Below, piece after piece: positions 25,382 to 34,035 of a DNA stretch of 64,000 nucleotides. The position numbers were made by a program, and so were the translations under genes. The stretch comes from PRO6 sp035565775 (GTDB lineage Bacteria; Pseudomonadota; Alphaproteobacteria; Rhizobiales; Xanthobacteraceae): assembly GCA_035565775.1 (NCBI GenBank), contig DATMRW010000030.1, forward strand, positions 248,001-312,000, in the 5' to 3' direction. Below the pieces are notes generated by a model. The model had not been told where the DNA came from. It ran no database searches and worked only from the letters and a program-made list of their open reading frames with translations. The first letter of the stretch is position 1; each line of letters begins with the position of its first letter.

Positions 25382-26367
25382 CGCGATGCCCCCTTCCTGA
25401 ACCTGCGGACCATGCGCCGGCCGAATTCGACGAAGCCGCGCGGCTCGACCAGAATGACGACGATCAGGAGCGCGCCGAACACGAGCTGGGCCAGCCCCGC
25501 CGCCTGCGCGGAGAACGCCTGATTGGCCAGCTCCTCCATCGGGATGACGAACATCGCGCCGAGGATCGGGCCGATCGCGGTGCCGATGCCGCCGACGATG
25601 GCGATCATCGCCACGCGCACCGAAATCGAGGCGACGCCGAACACGGTGTCCGGGTCGAAGAAATACTGGAACTGCGCATAGAAGGTGCCGAGGCATCCCA
25701 TCAGCACGCCGGACACCACCGCCGCGAAGATTTTGGTGCGCGTGGTATCGACGCCGATGACTTCGGCCGCGTCGACGTTTTCCTTGATCGCCTGCAGGCG
25801 GTAGCCGATGCGGCTGCGCTGGATCGCAACGAAAATGATGGTCACGACGATCAGCGCCGCCAGCATCAGGAAGTAATACGGCAACGTGTCCTTGAACTGG
25901 AACATCGCCAGGCTCGGCTTTGCGAAGGGCACCGACACGCCCACGGGGCCGCCGGTGAGCGAGCTCCAGCTATTGCCGATGACGCGCATCACCTCGCCGA
26001 AGGCGAGCGTCGCCAGCGCAAAGTAATGGCCCCGCAGCCGCATCGTCGGCAGGCTGATCACGAACGCCGCGACGCCGCCGAAGATGCCGGCCGCGATCAT
26101 GCCGATCCACGGCGAGATGCCGAAATGGATCAGCAGCAATGTCGACGTATAGGCGCCGATGCCGAAGAAGGCGGCATGGCCGAGCGACATCTGGTTGGCG
26201 AGGCCGCCGACGATGTTCCACGCCTGCCCCATCGCCGCGAACAGCAGCATCAGGCACAGGATGCGGATGGTGTAGCCGCGCGGATCGATGGTGAACGGCA
26301 GCACCAGCGCGATCGCGAGCACGACCGCAACGAACACGGCCTTGCGGGAAGTCATGCCCAAAATCAT
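25378..26367 (-). CDS. livM: Branched-chain-type ABC transporter permease (LivM)
   Basis: A 329-residue inner-membrane permease with about nine helices. The LivM signature region reads SLGHAAFFGIGAYTSTLL, and LRGHYFALATLAFGEV is the conserved cytoplasmic loop. GGAGG lies 6 bases before the ATG at 26367; another Met at 26355 is possible. The start overlaps livH by 4 bases, so all five transporter genes are tightly coupled. Confidence 0.9.
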   Translation of the reverse strand: MILGMTSRKAVFVAVVLAIALVLPFTIDPRGYTIRILCLMLLFAAMGQAWNIVGGLANQMSLGHAAFFGIGAYTSTLLLIHFGISPWIGMIAAGIFGGVAAFVISLPTMRLRGHYFALATLAFGEVMRVIGNSWSSLTGGPVGVSVPFAKPSLAMFQFKDTLPYYFLMLAALIVVTIIFVAIQRSRIGYRLQAIKENVDAAEVIGVDTTRTKIFAAVVSGVLMGCLGTFYAQFQYFFDPDTVFGVASISVRVAMIAIVGGIGTAIGPILGAMFVIPMEELANQAFSAQAAGLAQLVFGALLIVVILVEPRGFVEFGRRMVRRFRKGASR

Positions 26368-27224
26368 CGCGAACCTCCGAGCAAGCCCTCGGGCCGCAGC
26401 GCGAGCACGCCGATGAAGACGACGAAGAGCACGAGATTTTGCAGCTGGATCGGGAATGCCAGCGCCGACAGCGACTGGATGACGCCGACGGACAGGCCGC
26501 CGACCACTGCGCCCGCGACCGAGCCGAGGCCGCCGAGCACGACCACCGTGAACATCAGCACGACGAACTGGCCGCCGACCGTGGGCGACACCGTGAGATA
26601 CGGCAAGATCACCGCGCCGCCGAACGCCGTCAGCGCCACGCCGAGGGCAAAGGCGAGCCGGTGCATCGCATCCGCATTGATGCCGAGAAGGCGCGCAGCC
26701 ATCGGGTCTTGCGCGGTGGCCCGCATCGCGCGGCCGAACCAGCTCGTGCGCATGAACAGCCACAGCGCCGCGCCGCTCGCCACCGACATCAGAAAGGCCA
26801 GGAGATAAGGCACGCTGATGAACAGCGAGCCGAGCTGCAGTGCCGAGGTCTGATACGGCGTCGAGACCGAGCGGAAGCTCGAGCCGAACATCAACAGCGC
26901 GGCGTTTTCGAGAACGATGAGCAGGCCCACCGTGAGAAAGATCTGCGCGACCGCCGGCGCCTTCAGAACGCGCCGGATCATCACCTGATGAACCAGCGCG
27001 CCGAGCACGAACACCACGGCGAAAGCCAGCGGCGCGGCCAGCAAGGGATCGAGCCCCAGCCACGCCCACGCATAGTAGGCAACGAACATGCCGAGCATCA
27101 AAAATTCCGCCTGCGCGAAATTCACGATGCCCATCACACCGAAAACGAGAGTCAGCCCGATGGAGATGACGGCATAGACGCCGCCGATCATCAATCCATC
27201 AAGGATGGCCTGGATTATCGCCAT
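26364..27224 (-). CDS. livH: Branched-chain-type ABC transporter permease (LivH)
   Basis: A 286-residue permease with about eight helices. Family signatures are visible: GGVYAVISIGLTLVFGVMG, VNFAQAEFLMLG and the loop RATAQDPMAARLLGIN. MAIIQ at 27224 is taken as start, preceded by AAGG; a second Met 24 bases upstream is possible. It lies 69 bases behind livK. Confidence 0.9.
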   Translation of the reverse strand: MAIIQAILDGLMIGGVYAVISIGLTLVFGVMGIVNFAQAEFLMLGMFVAYYAWAWLGLDPLLAAPLAFAVVFVLGALVHQVMIRRVLKAPAVAQIFLTVGLLIVLENAALLMFGSSFRSVSTPYQTSALQLGSLFISVPYLLAFLMSVASGAALWLFMRTSWFGRAMRATAQDPMAARLLGINADAMHRLAFALGVALTAFGGAVILPYLTVSPTVGGQFVVLMFTVVVLGGLGSVAGAVVGGLSVGVIQSLSALAFPIQLQNLVLFVVFIGVLALRPEGLLGGSR

Positions 27225-27293
27225 GGTAACGACCTTGACGCGAAGCAAAGCAGGAAAGGCGCGCAGCGTCCGCCGCGCGCCCGTGGCGGCGGA

Positions 27294-28523
27294 TCAGGAT
27301 TTCCAGATCGCCTTCGTCTTGGCGACGTTGTCAGGCCACACCGTCGCAAGCTCCTTGTCGCGCCACTGCACCATCACCGGCACCGACAGCGTGTTGAGGC
27401 CGGTCTTGTCGAACTTCACCGCGCCGCCGGTCATGGCCTTGGTCCAGCCGCCCTCGAAGCGGGTGTCGTGCAGCGCCTTGCGCAGCGCATCGGGCTTGGT
27501 CGACTTGGCGACCTCGATGGCCTGCGCCAGCACGTCCATGCACACCGCATGTTCGAGGGCCTCGTGCACCATGAAGTAGCCGAAGCGCTTGCGGAAACGC
27601 TCGGTGTATTCCGGCGCGAGGTCGTAGTTCGCCGGCGAGATCGAAAGCACGCCTTCGGCGTATTCCCCAAGCCCCTTCTCGAAGTCGGGAATGACGTAGC
27701 CCGCCGCGCCGCCGATCGCGGGAATGTCGATGCGCTGCTGGCGCATCGCGCGGATGATCTGCAGGCTGTCGTTGAGGTAGGAAACCGGGAACACGGCCTG
27801 CGCGCCGGAGGCCCGCAGCTTGTTGATCAGCGGCGTAACGTCGGTGATGCCGAGCGGATAGGCATCGTCCATCACCACCTGCACGCCAGCGGCCTTCGCG
27901 CCTTCGCGCAGCCCCGTCGCCTGCGACGTGCCGTAGGCAGTGTCTTCATACATGATGGCGATGCGCTCGAGCTTCTGCCCTGAGGCCGCGGCAATCGCCA
28001 CGGTGCCGTCGAACTGCGCCTTGCCGAGCACAGAGGCCTTGGCGACGACCTGAAAAATGTTCTCGAAGCCGCGGCCGGTGATCTGATCGGAGAAGGACAT
28101 CGTCAGAAGCGGCACGCCGCGCCGCTCGGTGACTTCCGAAATCGCGATGGTCAGCGAGGAAGCAAATGCCCCGAGAATGGCGACGACGTCGTTCTGTGTC
28201 ACAAGGCGCTGCGCCACGCTGGCAGCCGTCGTCGGGGTCGAGGTCGAGTCGGCGATCACGAGGTTGATCTTGGCGCCGCCGAGGCTCTTGATGCCGCCCG
28301 CCGCGTTGATCTCGTCGGCGACGAGCTGCACGCCGTTGCGCGAATTGACTCCGAACTGGGCATTGGCCCCCGACAGCGGCATGATCACGCCGACATTGAC
28401 GGTGCCGCCCTGCGCGAATGCCGACCGCGCCACGAAGGGCGCCGACAATCCGGCTGCGCCTGCGAGCATCATCGCCGAACGCCGGGTGAGTCCTGCCTGA
28501 TAGCCGCCCTTCTTCTCGGTCAT
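27294..28523 (-). CDS. livK: Branched-chain-type ABC transporter substrate-binding protein (LivK)
   Basis: A 409-residue periplasmic binding protein of the type 1 (Leu/Ile/Val-like) fold. A Tat-type signal (LTRRSAMMLAGAAG) ends AFAQ; the mature part opens NVGVIMPLSGANAQFG, the usual substrate-binding strand and loop. Proteins of this kind in Rhizobiales bind amides, aromatic acids and other small carboxylates as well as amino acids, so the ligand is not known. GGGAGG precedes the ATG. First gene of the minus-strand operon ending in the metallo-hydrolase. Confidence 0.9.
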   Translation of the reverse strand: MTEKKGGYQAGLTRRSAMMLAGAAGLSAPFVARSAFAQGGTVNVGVIMPLSGANAQFGVNSRNGVQLVADEINAAGGIKSLGGAKINLVIADSTSTPTTAASVAQRLVTQNDVVAILGAFASSLTIAISEVTERRGVPLLTMSFSDQITGRGFENIFQVVAKASVLGKAQFDGTVAIAAASGQKLERIAIMYEDTAYGTSQATGLREGAKAAGVQVVMDDAYPLGITDVTPLINKLRASGAQAVFPVSYLNDSLQIIRAMRQQRIDIPAIGGAAGYVIPDFEKGLGEYAEGVLSISPANYDLAPEYTERFRKRFGYFMVHEALEHAVCMDVLAQAIEVAKSTKPDALRKALHDTRFEGGWTKAMTGGAVKFDKTGLNTLSVPVMVQWRDKELATVWPDNVAKTKAIWKS

Positions 28524-28894
28524 CCGATCCTCCCTGTTTTATGTTTCCGCCTCTGGCGGCCTCTCGGCCGCTCATTCCCTGCCCCTCGGGAGGGTCGCGC
28601 GGCTTCTGCAACCAAACGACCATGCTAAGCCGCACGGTGTCAAGCTGGTTGACAGATTGTCTGACAAAATTTGGGACATATCGGAGACGAGGGCCCGGAA
28701 GAGGGATGCTTGCGCTGGCCTCACGCAACATCTGGGCAGCGTCTCTCTCCGCCGTCTTACCCCGGAAAACCGTCGCGGCATGTGCGACGCAACGCTTTAT
28801 TACCGTTGTTGGCAGGCTCCGCCGCGATTAACGGTTTGTGCAGCCTCGCTCGCATAAAATACCGCCGGCTCACACGTAGTCTTACGGCTCATCC
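28524..28894. promoter_or_regulatory. Divergent livK/herA control region
   Basis: A 371-base gap between livK and the HerA-type gene. It contains the GntR dyad at 28657-28667 and an AT-rich patch around it. No gene is supported within it. Confidence 0.5.
28655..28667. promoter_or_regulatory. GntR-regulon site 3 upstream of livK
   Basis: GATTGTCTG and the perfect dyad TTGTCTGACAA overlap at 28655-28667, with TTGACA directly upstream. It lies 132 bases before the livK start and shares its sequence with the sites at gntR and the dehydrogenase. Confidence 0.65.
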
Positions 28895-30625
28895 ATGCTT
28901 CAGGCCCACCAGCGCACGCCGTTCGGGCGCATCGTCACAGTCCGCGGCTCGCTCGCCCGGGTCGGGCTGCTCGCTGCCGATCGCGCCGCAAGCGCGCAGG
29001 CCCGCATTACCGTCGGGCGATTTGTCGCCATCCGCTGCGGCGGCTCCTCGGTGGTCGCGATGATCACCGACATCTCCCTTGAGACCGCAGCCCATGACGC
29101 AAGCCAGATCGGCACCGCCAGCGTCGACCTGCTCGGCGAACTCGTCGACGATCATGGCCAGCTGCGCTTTCGGCGCGGCGTGACAAATTATCCGGCGATC
29201 GGCGATCAGGTCGAGCTGATCACCCATGACGAGCTGGTCGCGGTGTTCACGCCCTCAGGAGCCGATCACATCGACATCGGCCACCTGCAACTCGACGCGT
29301 CGATCACCGCTCATGTCGATCTCGAGCAGATGCTCACAAAACACTTCGCCGTGCTCGGCTCCACCGGCGTCGGCAAATCGAGCGCGGTGTCGCTGCTGCT
29401 CAACGAAGTGCTGAGCGCGCGGCGCGAACTGCGGGTTTTCCTGCTCGACGTGCACAACGAATACGGCCGCTGCTTCGGCGAGCATGCGCAGGTGATGAAC
29501 ACGCGCAATCTCAAGCTGCCGTTCTGGCTGTTCAATTTCGAGGAGATCGTCGACGTCCTGTTCGCACGCCGGCCGGGCGCGCCGGAGGAGCTAGAGATCC
29601 TCACCGAAGTGATCCCCCTCGCCAAGGCGATGCATTCGCGCCATCCGGGCGACAGCGGCGTGCGCCGCAGCGAGAGCCGCCTCTCCTACAGCCTCGATGC
29701 GCCGGTGCCCTATCGCCTCAGCGACCTCATCGCGCTGATCGACGAGCGCATGGGCAAGCTCGAAAACCGCTCGTCCCGAATGATGCATCATAAGCTGATC
29801 GGGCGCATCGAGGCGGTGCGCAACGATCCGCGCTACGGCTTCATGTTCGAGAACGCCAATATCGGCGGCGACACGATGGCGGAGGTCATGAGCCAGCTTT
29901 TCCGCCTGCCCGCACGCGGCACGCCGATGACGGTGATGCAGCTCGCCGGCCTGCCGGTGGAAGTCGTCGACTCCGTCGTGTCGGTGCTGTGCCGCCTCGC
30001 CTTCGATTTCGGCCTGTGGAGCGATGGCGCCTCGCCGCTGCTGTTCGTCTGCGAAGAAGCGCATCGCTATGCGTCGGCAGACCGTACCACGGGCTTTGGG
30101 CCGACCCGCAAGGCAGTCTCGCGGATCGCCAAGGAAGGCCGCAAATACGGCGTCTTTCTCGGCCTCGTGACGCAGCGGCCGGCAGAGCTCGACGCGACCA
30201 TCCTGTCGCAGTGCTCGACGGTGTTCGCGATGCGGCTCGCCAACGACCGCGACCAGGACCTGCTGCGCGCCGCAGCTCCCGACGCCGCCGCCAACCAGCT
30301 CGCCTTCCTGCCTTCGCTCGCCACCCGCGAAGTGCTGGTGTTCGGCGAGGGCGTCGCGCTGCCGACGCGGATGCGCTTCAAGACGCTGCCGGCGCACCAG
30401 CTCCCCTGCGGCGAGGCGATCAGCGCCCATTCGCCGATGGACACGGGATCGCACGACCTGCGCTTCGTGCAGTCGGTGCTCGAGCGGTGGCGCGGCGCGA
30501 ACACGCAGCGCGCGGCTGCGGCCGACTTCGACGACACGCCTGCGCTCGCCGCCCCGCCGATGCTGCAGCCCTCGCTAGGCCTCGACCCGGACCGGTTCCA
30601 GCTCCTGAAGAAGCCGCTGCGCTGA
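28895..30625 (+). CDS. HerA-type hexameric DNA-translocating ATPase
   Basis: A 576-residue ATPase of the HerA/FtsK group. A HAS-barrel-like N-terminal domain (residues about 8-120) precedes Walker A GSTGVGKSS (155-163) and Walker B LLFVCEEAH (E387, E388); an Arg-rich RIAKEGRKYG segment follows. HerA hexamers move DNA and usually work with the nuclease NurA in end resection; no nurA is nearby. The ATG at 28895 gives the expected barrel start. It stands alone, divergent from livK. Confidence 0.8.
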   Translation: MLQAHQRTPFGRIVTVRGSLARVGLLAADRAASAQARITVGRFVAIRCGGSSVVAMITDISLETAAHDASQIGTASVDLLGELVDDHGQLRFRRGVTNYPAIGDQVELITHDELVAVFTPSGADHIDIGHLQLDASITAHVDLEQMLTKHFAVLGSTGVGKSSAVSLLLNEVLSARRELRVFLLDVHNEYGRCFGEHAQVMNTRNLKLPFWLFNFEEIVDVLFARRPGAPEELEILTEVIPLAKAMHSRHPGDSGVRRSESRLSYSLDAPVPYRLSDLIALIDERMGKLENRSSRMMHHKLIGRIEAVRNDPRYGFMFENANIGGDTMAEVMSQLFRLPARGTPMTVMQLAGLPVEVVDSVVSVLCRLAFDFGLWSDGASPLLFVCEEAHRYASADRTTGFGPTRKAVSRIAKEGRKYGVFLGLVTQRPAELDATILSQCSTVFAMRLANDRDQDLLRAAAPDAAANQLAFLPSLATREVLVFGEGVALPTRMRFKTLPAHQLPCGEAISAHSPMDTGSHDLRFVQSVLERWRGANTQRAAAADFDDTPALAAPPMLQPSLGLDPDRFQLLKKPLR

Positions 30626-30722
30626 GGCTGGCCGCGCAGCCGTCCCCGAAAGAGGAAGACTCCCCTTCCCGGCAAAAGGCGTTAGACTTCCGGTCCATTC
30701 CTCGTAACGGGCCAATCACATC

Positions 30723-31310
30723 ATGTCGCAGAAGCCGATCAGCCGTTTTCCCGTTCCCAAGCTCGACAGCCTGCCGGATGACATCCGCACCCGCATCCTG
30801 GGCGTCCAGGAAAAGTCCGGTTTTGTGCCAAACGTCTTTCTGGCGCTCGCCCACCGGCCCGACGAATTCCGCGCATTCTTCGCCTACAACGACGCGCTGA
30901 TGGAGAAGGAAGGCGGCCTCAGCAAGGCCGAGCGCGAGATGATCGTCACCGCGACCTCCGCCGCCAACCAGTGCCATTACTGCGTGATCTCGCATGGCGC
31001 GATCTTGCGCATCCGCGCCAAGAACACGCTGATCGCCGATCAGATCGCCATCAACTATCGCGCCGCCGACATCTCGCCGCGCGAGCGCGCGATGCTCGAT
31101 TTCGCGCTCAAGGTCTGCACCAACGCGCAACAGGTCAACGACGACGACTTCGCAGCCTTGACCAAGCACGGCTTCAGCCAGGACGATATCTGGGACATTG
31201 CCGCGATCACCGCCTTCTTCGGCCTGTCGAACCGGATGGCGTCGGTGTCCGCAATGCGCCCCAACGACGAATTCTACATGATGGGCCGCGTCCCTAAGCA
31301 GAAAGCCTGA
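30723..31310 (+). CDS. AhpD-like peroxidase-related enzyme
   Basis: A 195-residue helical protein of the carboxymuconolactone-decarboxylase/AhpD superfamily. The redox motif CHYC (C84, C87) is followed by H91 (ISHG), the proton-relay pattern of AhpD-like peroxidase-related enzymes. It probably reduces hydroperoxides using a thiol partner. Length fits the peroxidase-related subgroup (about 190). It lies 97 bases after the HerA gene on the same strand. Confidence 0.8.
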   Translation: MSQKPISRFPVPKLDSLPDDIRTRILGVQEKSGFVPNVFLALAHRPDEFRAFFAYNDALMEKEGGLSKAEREMIVTATSAANQCHYCVISHGAILRIRAKNTLIADQIAINYRAADISPRERAMLDFALKVCTNAQQVNDDDFAALTKHGFSQDDIWDIAAITAFFGLSNRMASVSAMRPNDEFYMMGRVPKQKA

Positions 31311-31370
31311 CCGCGCCAGCCGCACAACAATAGGGCTGGCAACCGGCGCTCCCTGCACTAGACTGCGCGC

Positions 31371-31772
31371 ATGTCGAGCGAACAACCGTCATCGATGGAC
31401 GCTGACAGGCGCGTGGTGCGTTTGCCGCCGCGCACGTCCGATCAGCTCCCGCATATTTTGGGCAACGCCGCGCCCCTGGCCGAGGACGCCCTCGATCAGG
31501 CAGCCGAGACGCCGGACGACTACACCCACCGCATGCTCATCAACCTCGCGGCCTTCGGCTTCGTCGGCGCGCTCACCGGTATCGGCGTCTGGCTGGCAAT
31601 CAGCATTGCTGATCTGCGAAAGGTGCAGGATTGCGCCCTCGCCGGCCGCTCGAATTGTGCCGTGCTGCCCTTCAACCGGGCCTCGGCGGAGCCGAATCTG
31701 CCGCCGGCCGCGTCCGATCCATCCCCCGATACCACGCGCGAGCGGGTCATCGAGCTGGTGAAAAGCCACTAA
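31371..31772 (+). CDS. Hypothetical single-pass membrane protein
   Basis: A 133-residue protein with one hydrophobic helix (residues about 56-80, LINLAAFGFVGALTGIGVWL) between polar arms. The C-terminal part holds two cysteines (QDCALAGRSNC) and would be periplasmic if the N-terminal arm is inside; the N-terminal arm is proline-rich. No family is recognised. A small anchored protein of this type is plausible because the frame is intact and ends before acpXL. Confidence 0.5.
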   Translation: MSSEQPSSMDADRRVVRLPPRTSDQLPHILGNAAPLAEDALDQAAETPDDYTHRMLINLAAFGFVGALTGIGVWLAISIADLRKVQDCALAGRSNCAVLPFNRASAEPNLPPAASDPSPDTTRERVIELVKSH

Positions 31773-31952
31773 AATGAGTTCCGGAAGAGCATCTTAACCG
31801 CTGGACAGGTCCGTACCGGCATTGAACTCGCCGCGACGCTCCGTTATACGGGCACTCACACTTTGCGACCACAGCGGGCCAATCCCGTCCTGAGGAATTT
31901 CTGCCTTTGTCTGATTGGCAGCGTTTTTCCTCTATCAATCAAAGGCTTAATG

Positions 31953-32234
31953 ATGTCCACGACATTCGATCAAGTCGCCAATATCATCGCGGAAACGTGC
32001 GACATTCCTCGCGACACGATCACGCCGGAAAGCCACGCCATCGACGATCTGGGTATTGATAGCCTCGACTTCCTCGATATCGCTTTCGCGATCGACAAGG
32101 CATTCGGAATCAAGCTGCCGCTCGAGAAGTGGACCCAGGAGGTCAACGACGGCAAGGCGACCACCGAACAGTATTTCGTCCTGAAGAACCTCAGCGCACG
32201 CATCGACGAGCTGGTCGCCGCCAAGGGGGCGTAA
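31953..32234 (+). CDS. acpXL: Acyl carrier protein AcpXL for very-long-chain fatty acid
   Basis: A 93-residue special ACP of Rhizobiales that carries the growing 27-hydroxyoctacosanoyl chain for lipid A. The phosphopantetheine Ser is S37 in [10 protein letters not shown]. The sequence ([20 protein letters not shown]) is typical of AcpXL and unlike housekeeping AcpP. Tandem ATGs at 31950 and 31953; AAAGG precedes both. First gene of the lipid A long-chain cluster. Confidence 0.95.
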   Translation: MSTTFDQVANIIAETCDIPRDTITPESHAIDDLGIDSLDFLDIAFAIDKAFGIKLPLEKWTQEVNDGKATTEQYFVLKNLSARIDELVAAKGA

Positions 32235-32243
32235 TCAGGAACA

Positions 32244-32711
32244 ATGCGCCTCGAATACTTTCAGCTTATCGACCGAATCGTAGACCTGGACCTCGCGGAA
32301 CGCACCATCACGGTTGAAGCCGACGTTCCCGAGCACAGCACGATTTTTGAGGGCCACTTTCCCGGCCATCCCCTGATGCCGGGCGTGTTGCTGATCGAAG
32401 CGATGGCCCAGACTTCGGGCTGGCTCTTGATCGGCACGATGAAATTTGAGCGAATGCCGTTTCTTGCTGCCGTCAAGGAAGCCAAGATGCGGCGTTTCGT
32501 GGCTCCGTCCGAAAAGCTCAGGATCGAGGCCAAGCTGGTTCACGAAGGGTCGGGCTATGCCCTGACCTCCGCCAAGATTTATGTGGATGGCAAGGTCGCC
32601 TGCAACGCAGAGCTGACCTTCAGCCATACTCCTTTTCCCAATGAGGAACTAAAGGGCCATATGACAGCCTTGGCGAAAAAGATCGGTTACCCTCAGCAGG
32701 CAGAGACGTAA
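32244..32711 (+). CDS. fabZXL: FabZ-type 3-hydroxyacyl-ACP dehydratase of the VLCFA cluster
   Basis: A 155-residue hot-dog-fold dehydratase. The catalytic His is H38 in EGHFPGHPLMPG and the paired Glu E52 in LIEAMAQ. It dehydrates beta-hydroxyacyl chains on AcpXL. It starts 9 bases after acpXL with AGGAACA upstream, and its TAA overlaps the next ATG by one base (TAATG). Confidence 0.9.
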   Translation: MRLEYFQLIDRIVDLDLAERTITVEADVPEHSTIFEGHFPGHPLMPGVLLIEAMAQTSGWLLIGTMKFERMPFLAAVKEAKMRRFVAPSEKLRIEAKLVHEGSGYALTSAKIYVDGKVACNAELTFSHTPFPNEELKGHMTALAKKIGYPQQAET

Positions 32712-33922
32712 TGGCTGAAAGCCGCGAACATCCCTCCGCCCCGGTCGAGGCCTGGATCACAGGCATCGGCCTTGCGACCTCGCTTGGAGAGGGGATCGAC
32801 GCCCATTGGCAGGCGCTGCAGGAGCGCCGGATCAATGTCGACGAGAGCGGCTATGCGCCTTACGTCGTCCATCCGCTCGCCCCCGTCAGCTTTGAGGCCC
32901 AGATCGCCAAGCGCGGCGACCTTCGCCAGATGGAAGCCTGGCAGCGCATCGGTACCTACGCGGCCGGGCTCGCGCTCGATTCTGCTGGCCTCAAGGGCAA
33001 CACCGAGGTTCTCTCGCGCACCGACATGATCGTGGCCGCCGGCGGCGGCGAGCGCGATCTTGCGGTCGACAGCGGCATCCTCAACGCGCAGAAAGAGGGC
33101 AACAACTCACCGGCCTGCCTCAACGAGCGGCTGATGAGCGACCTGCGCCCCACCCTGTTCCTGGCGCAACTGTCGAACCTGCTCGCGGGCAACATCGCCA
33201 TCGTTCACGGCGTCACCGGCTCCTCGCGCACCTTTATGGGCGAAGAGGCCGCCGGCGTCGATGCCCTGCGCATTGCGCTGGCGCGCATCGCCTCCGGTCA
33301 GAGCGATGTCGCCCTGGTCGGCGCCGCCCATAACGGCGAGCGCAAGGACCTGCTGATGCTCTATGAGTTCGGCCGGTTCAATCAGAAGGACAAGTTCAGC
33401 CCGGTGTGGTCGCGCAGCGATGCCGGCGGCGGCTTCGCGCTCGGCTCCGGCGGCGCTTTCCTCGTGATCGAGTCGAGGGCCCACGCCGAAGCGCGCGGCG
33501 CAAAGCCGTTTGCCCGCCTGACCTCGGTCGTGGCCGACCACGCCCGCCGCAAGAACGGCGGCGAAGTCACCGCCTCGCTGGAAAAGATGTGGGCCGACCT
33601 TGGCGTCAGCGAGGGCAACGCGGCGATCATCACCGGCGCGACCGGCGCCGAGCCGGCGACCGCTGAAGAACTCGCCTTCCTTCGCGCACATTCGAACCTT
33701 CCGGTTCGCGGCACGGCAACCAGCTTCGGCCACACGCTCGAGGCGCAATTTCCGCTTGGAATTGCTCTGGCGGCGATGGCCATCTCGCGCGGCGAACTGT
33801 TTGCGGCCAATGACCCCGCAGGCGTCGAGATTGAAATGACCGCTCCGCCGACCCAAATTGCTGTCGTCGGCGTCGGCCATTGGCGCGGCGAAGGAATGGC
33901 ACTGGTCGAAGCCGTTCGGTGA
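32711..33922 (+). CDS. fabF2XL: Beta-ketoacyl synthase homologue without catalytic residues (FabF2XL)
   Basis: A 403-residue thiolase-fold protein of the VLCFA cluster. Aligned by eye with the next gene, the nucleophile Cys becomes Ser (VTGSSRTFMGEEA, about S172), the first active-site His becomes Gly (IITGATGAEP) and the conserved Lys before the second His is lost; only GHTLEAQ keeps its His. It therefore resembles the chain-length-factor partner of type II polyketide synthases and likely forms a heterodimer with FabF1XL. Translation is coupled to fabZ. Confidence 0.8.
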   Translation: MAESREHPSAPVEAWITGIGLATSLGEGIDAHWQALQERRINVDESGYAPYVVHPLAPVSFEAQIAKRGDLRQMEAWQRIGTYAAGLALDSAGLKGNTEVLSRTDMIVAAGGGERDLAVDSGILNAQKEGNNSPACLNERLMSDLRPTLFLAQLSNLLAGNIAIVHGVTGSSRTFMGEEAAGVDALRIALARIASGQSDVALVGAAHNGERKDLLMLYEFGRFNQKDKFSPVWSRSDAGGGFALGSGGAFLVIESRAHAEARGAKPFARLTSVVADHARRKNGGEVTASLEKMWADLGVSEGNAAIITGATGAEPATAEELAFLRAHSNLPVRGTATSFGHTLEAQFPLGIALAAMAISRGELFAANDPAGVEIEMTAPPTQIAVVGVGHWRGEGMALVEAVR

Positions 33923-34035
33923 ACGCGCTTTCGGAACCGGGTCGATCGGTCCGCAAGGTCTGACCAAATCCGATTCCGTTTCAAACATTGCGAGGCGCGA
34001 TCCCGACGCGGATCCGGCTTCAGGACGGAGGCATC

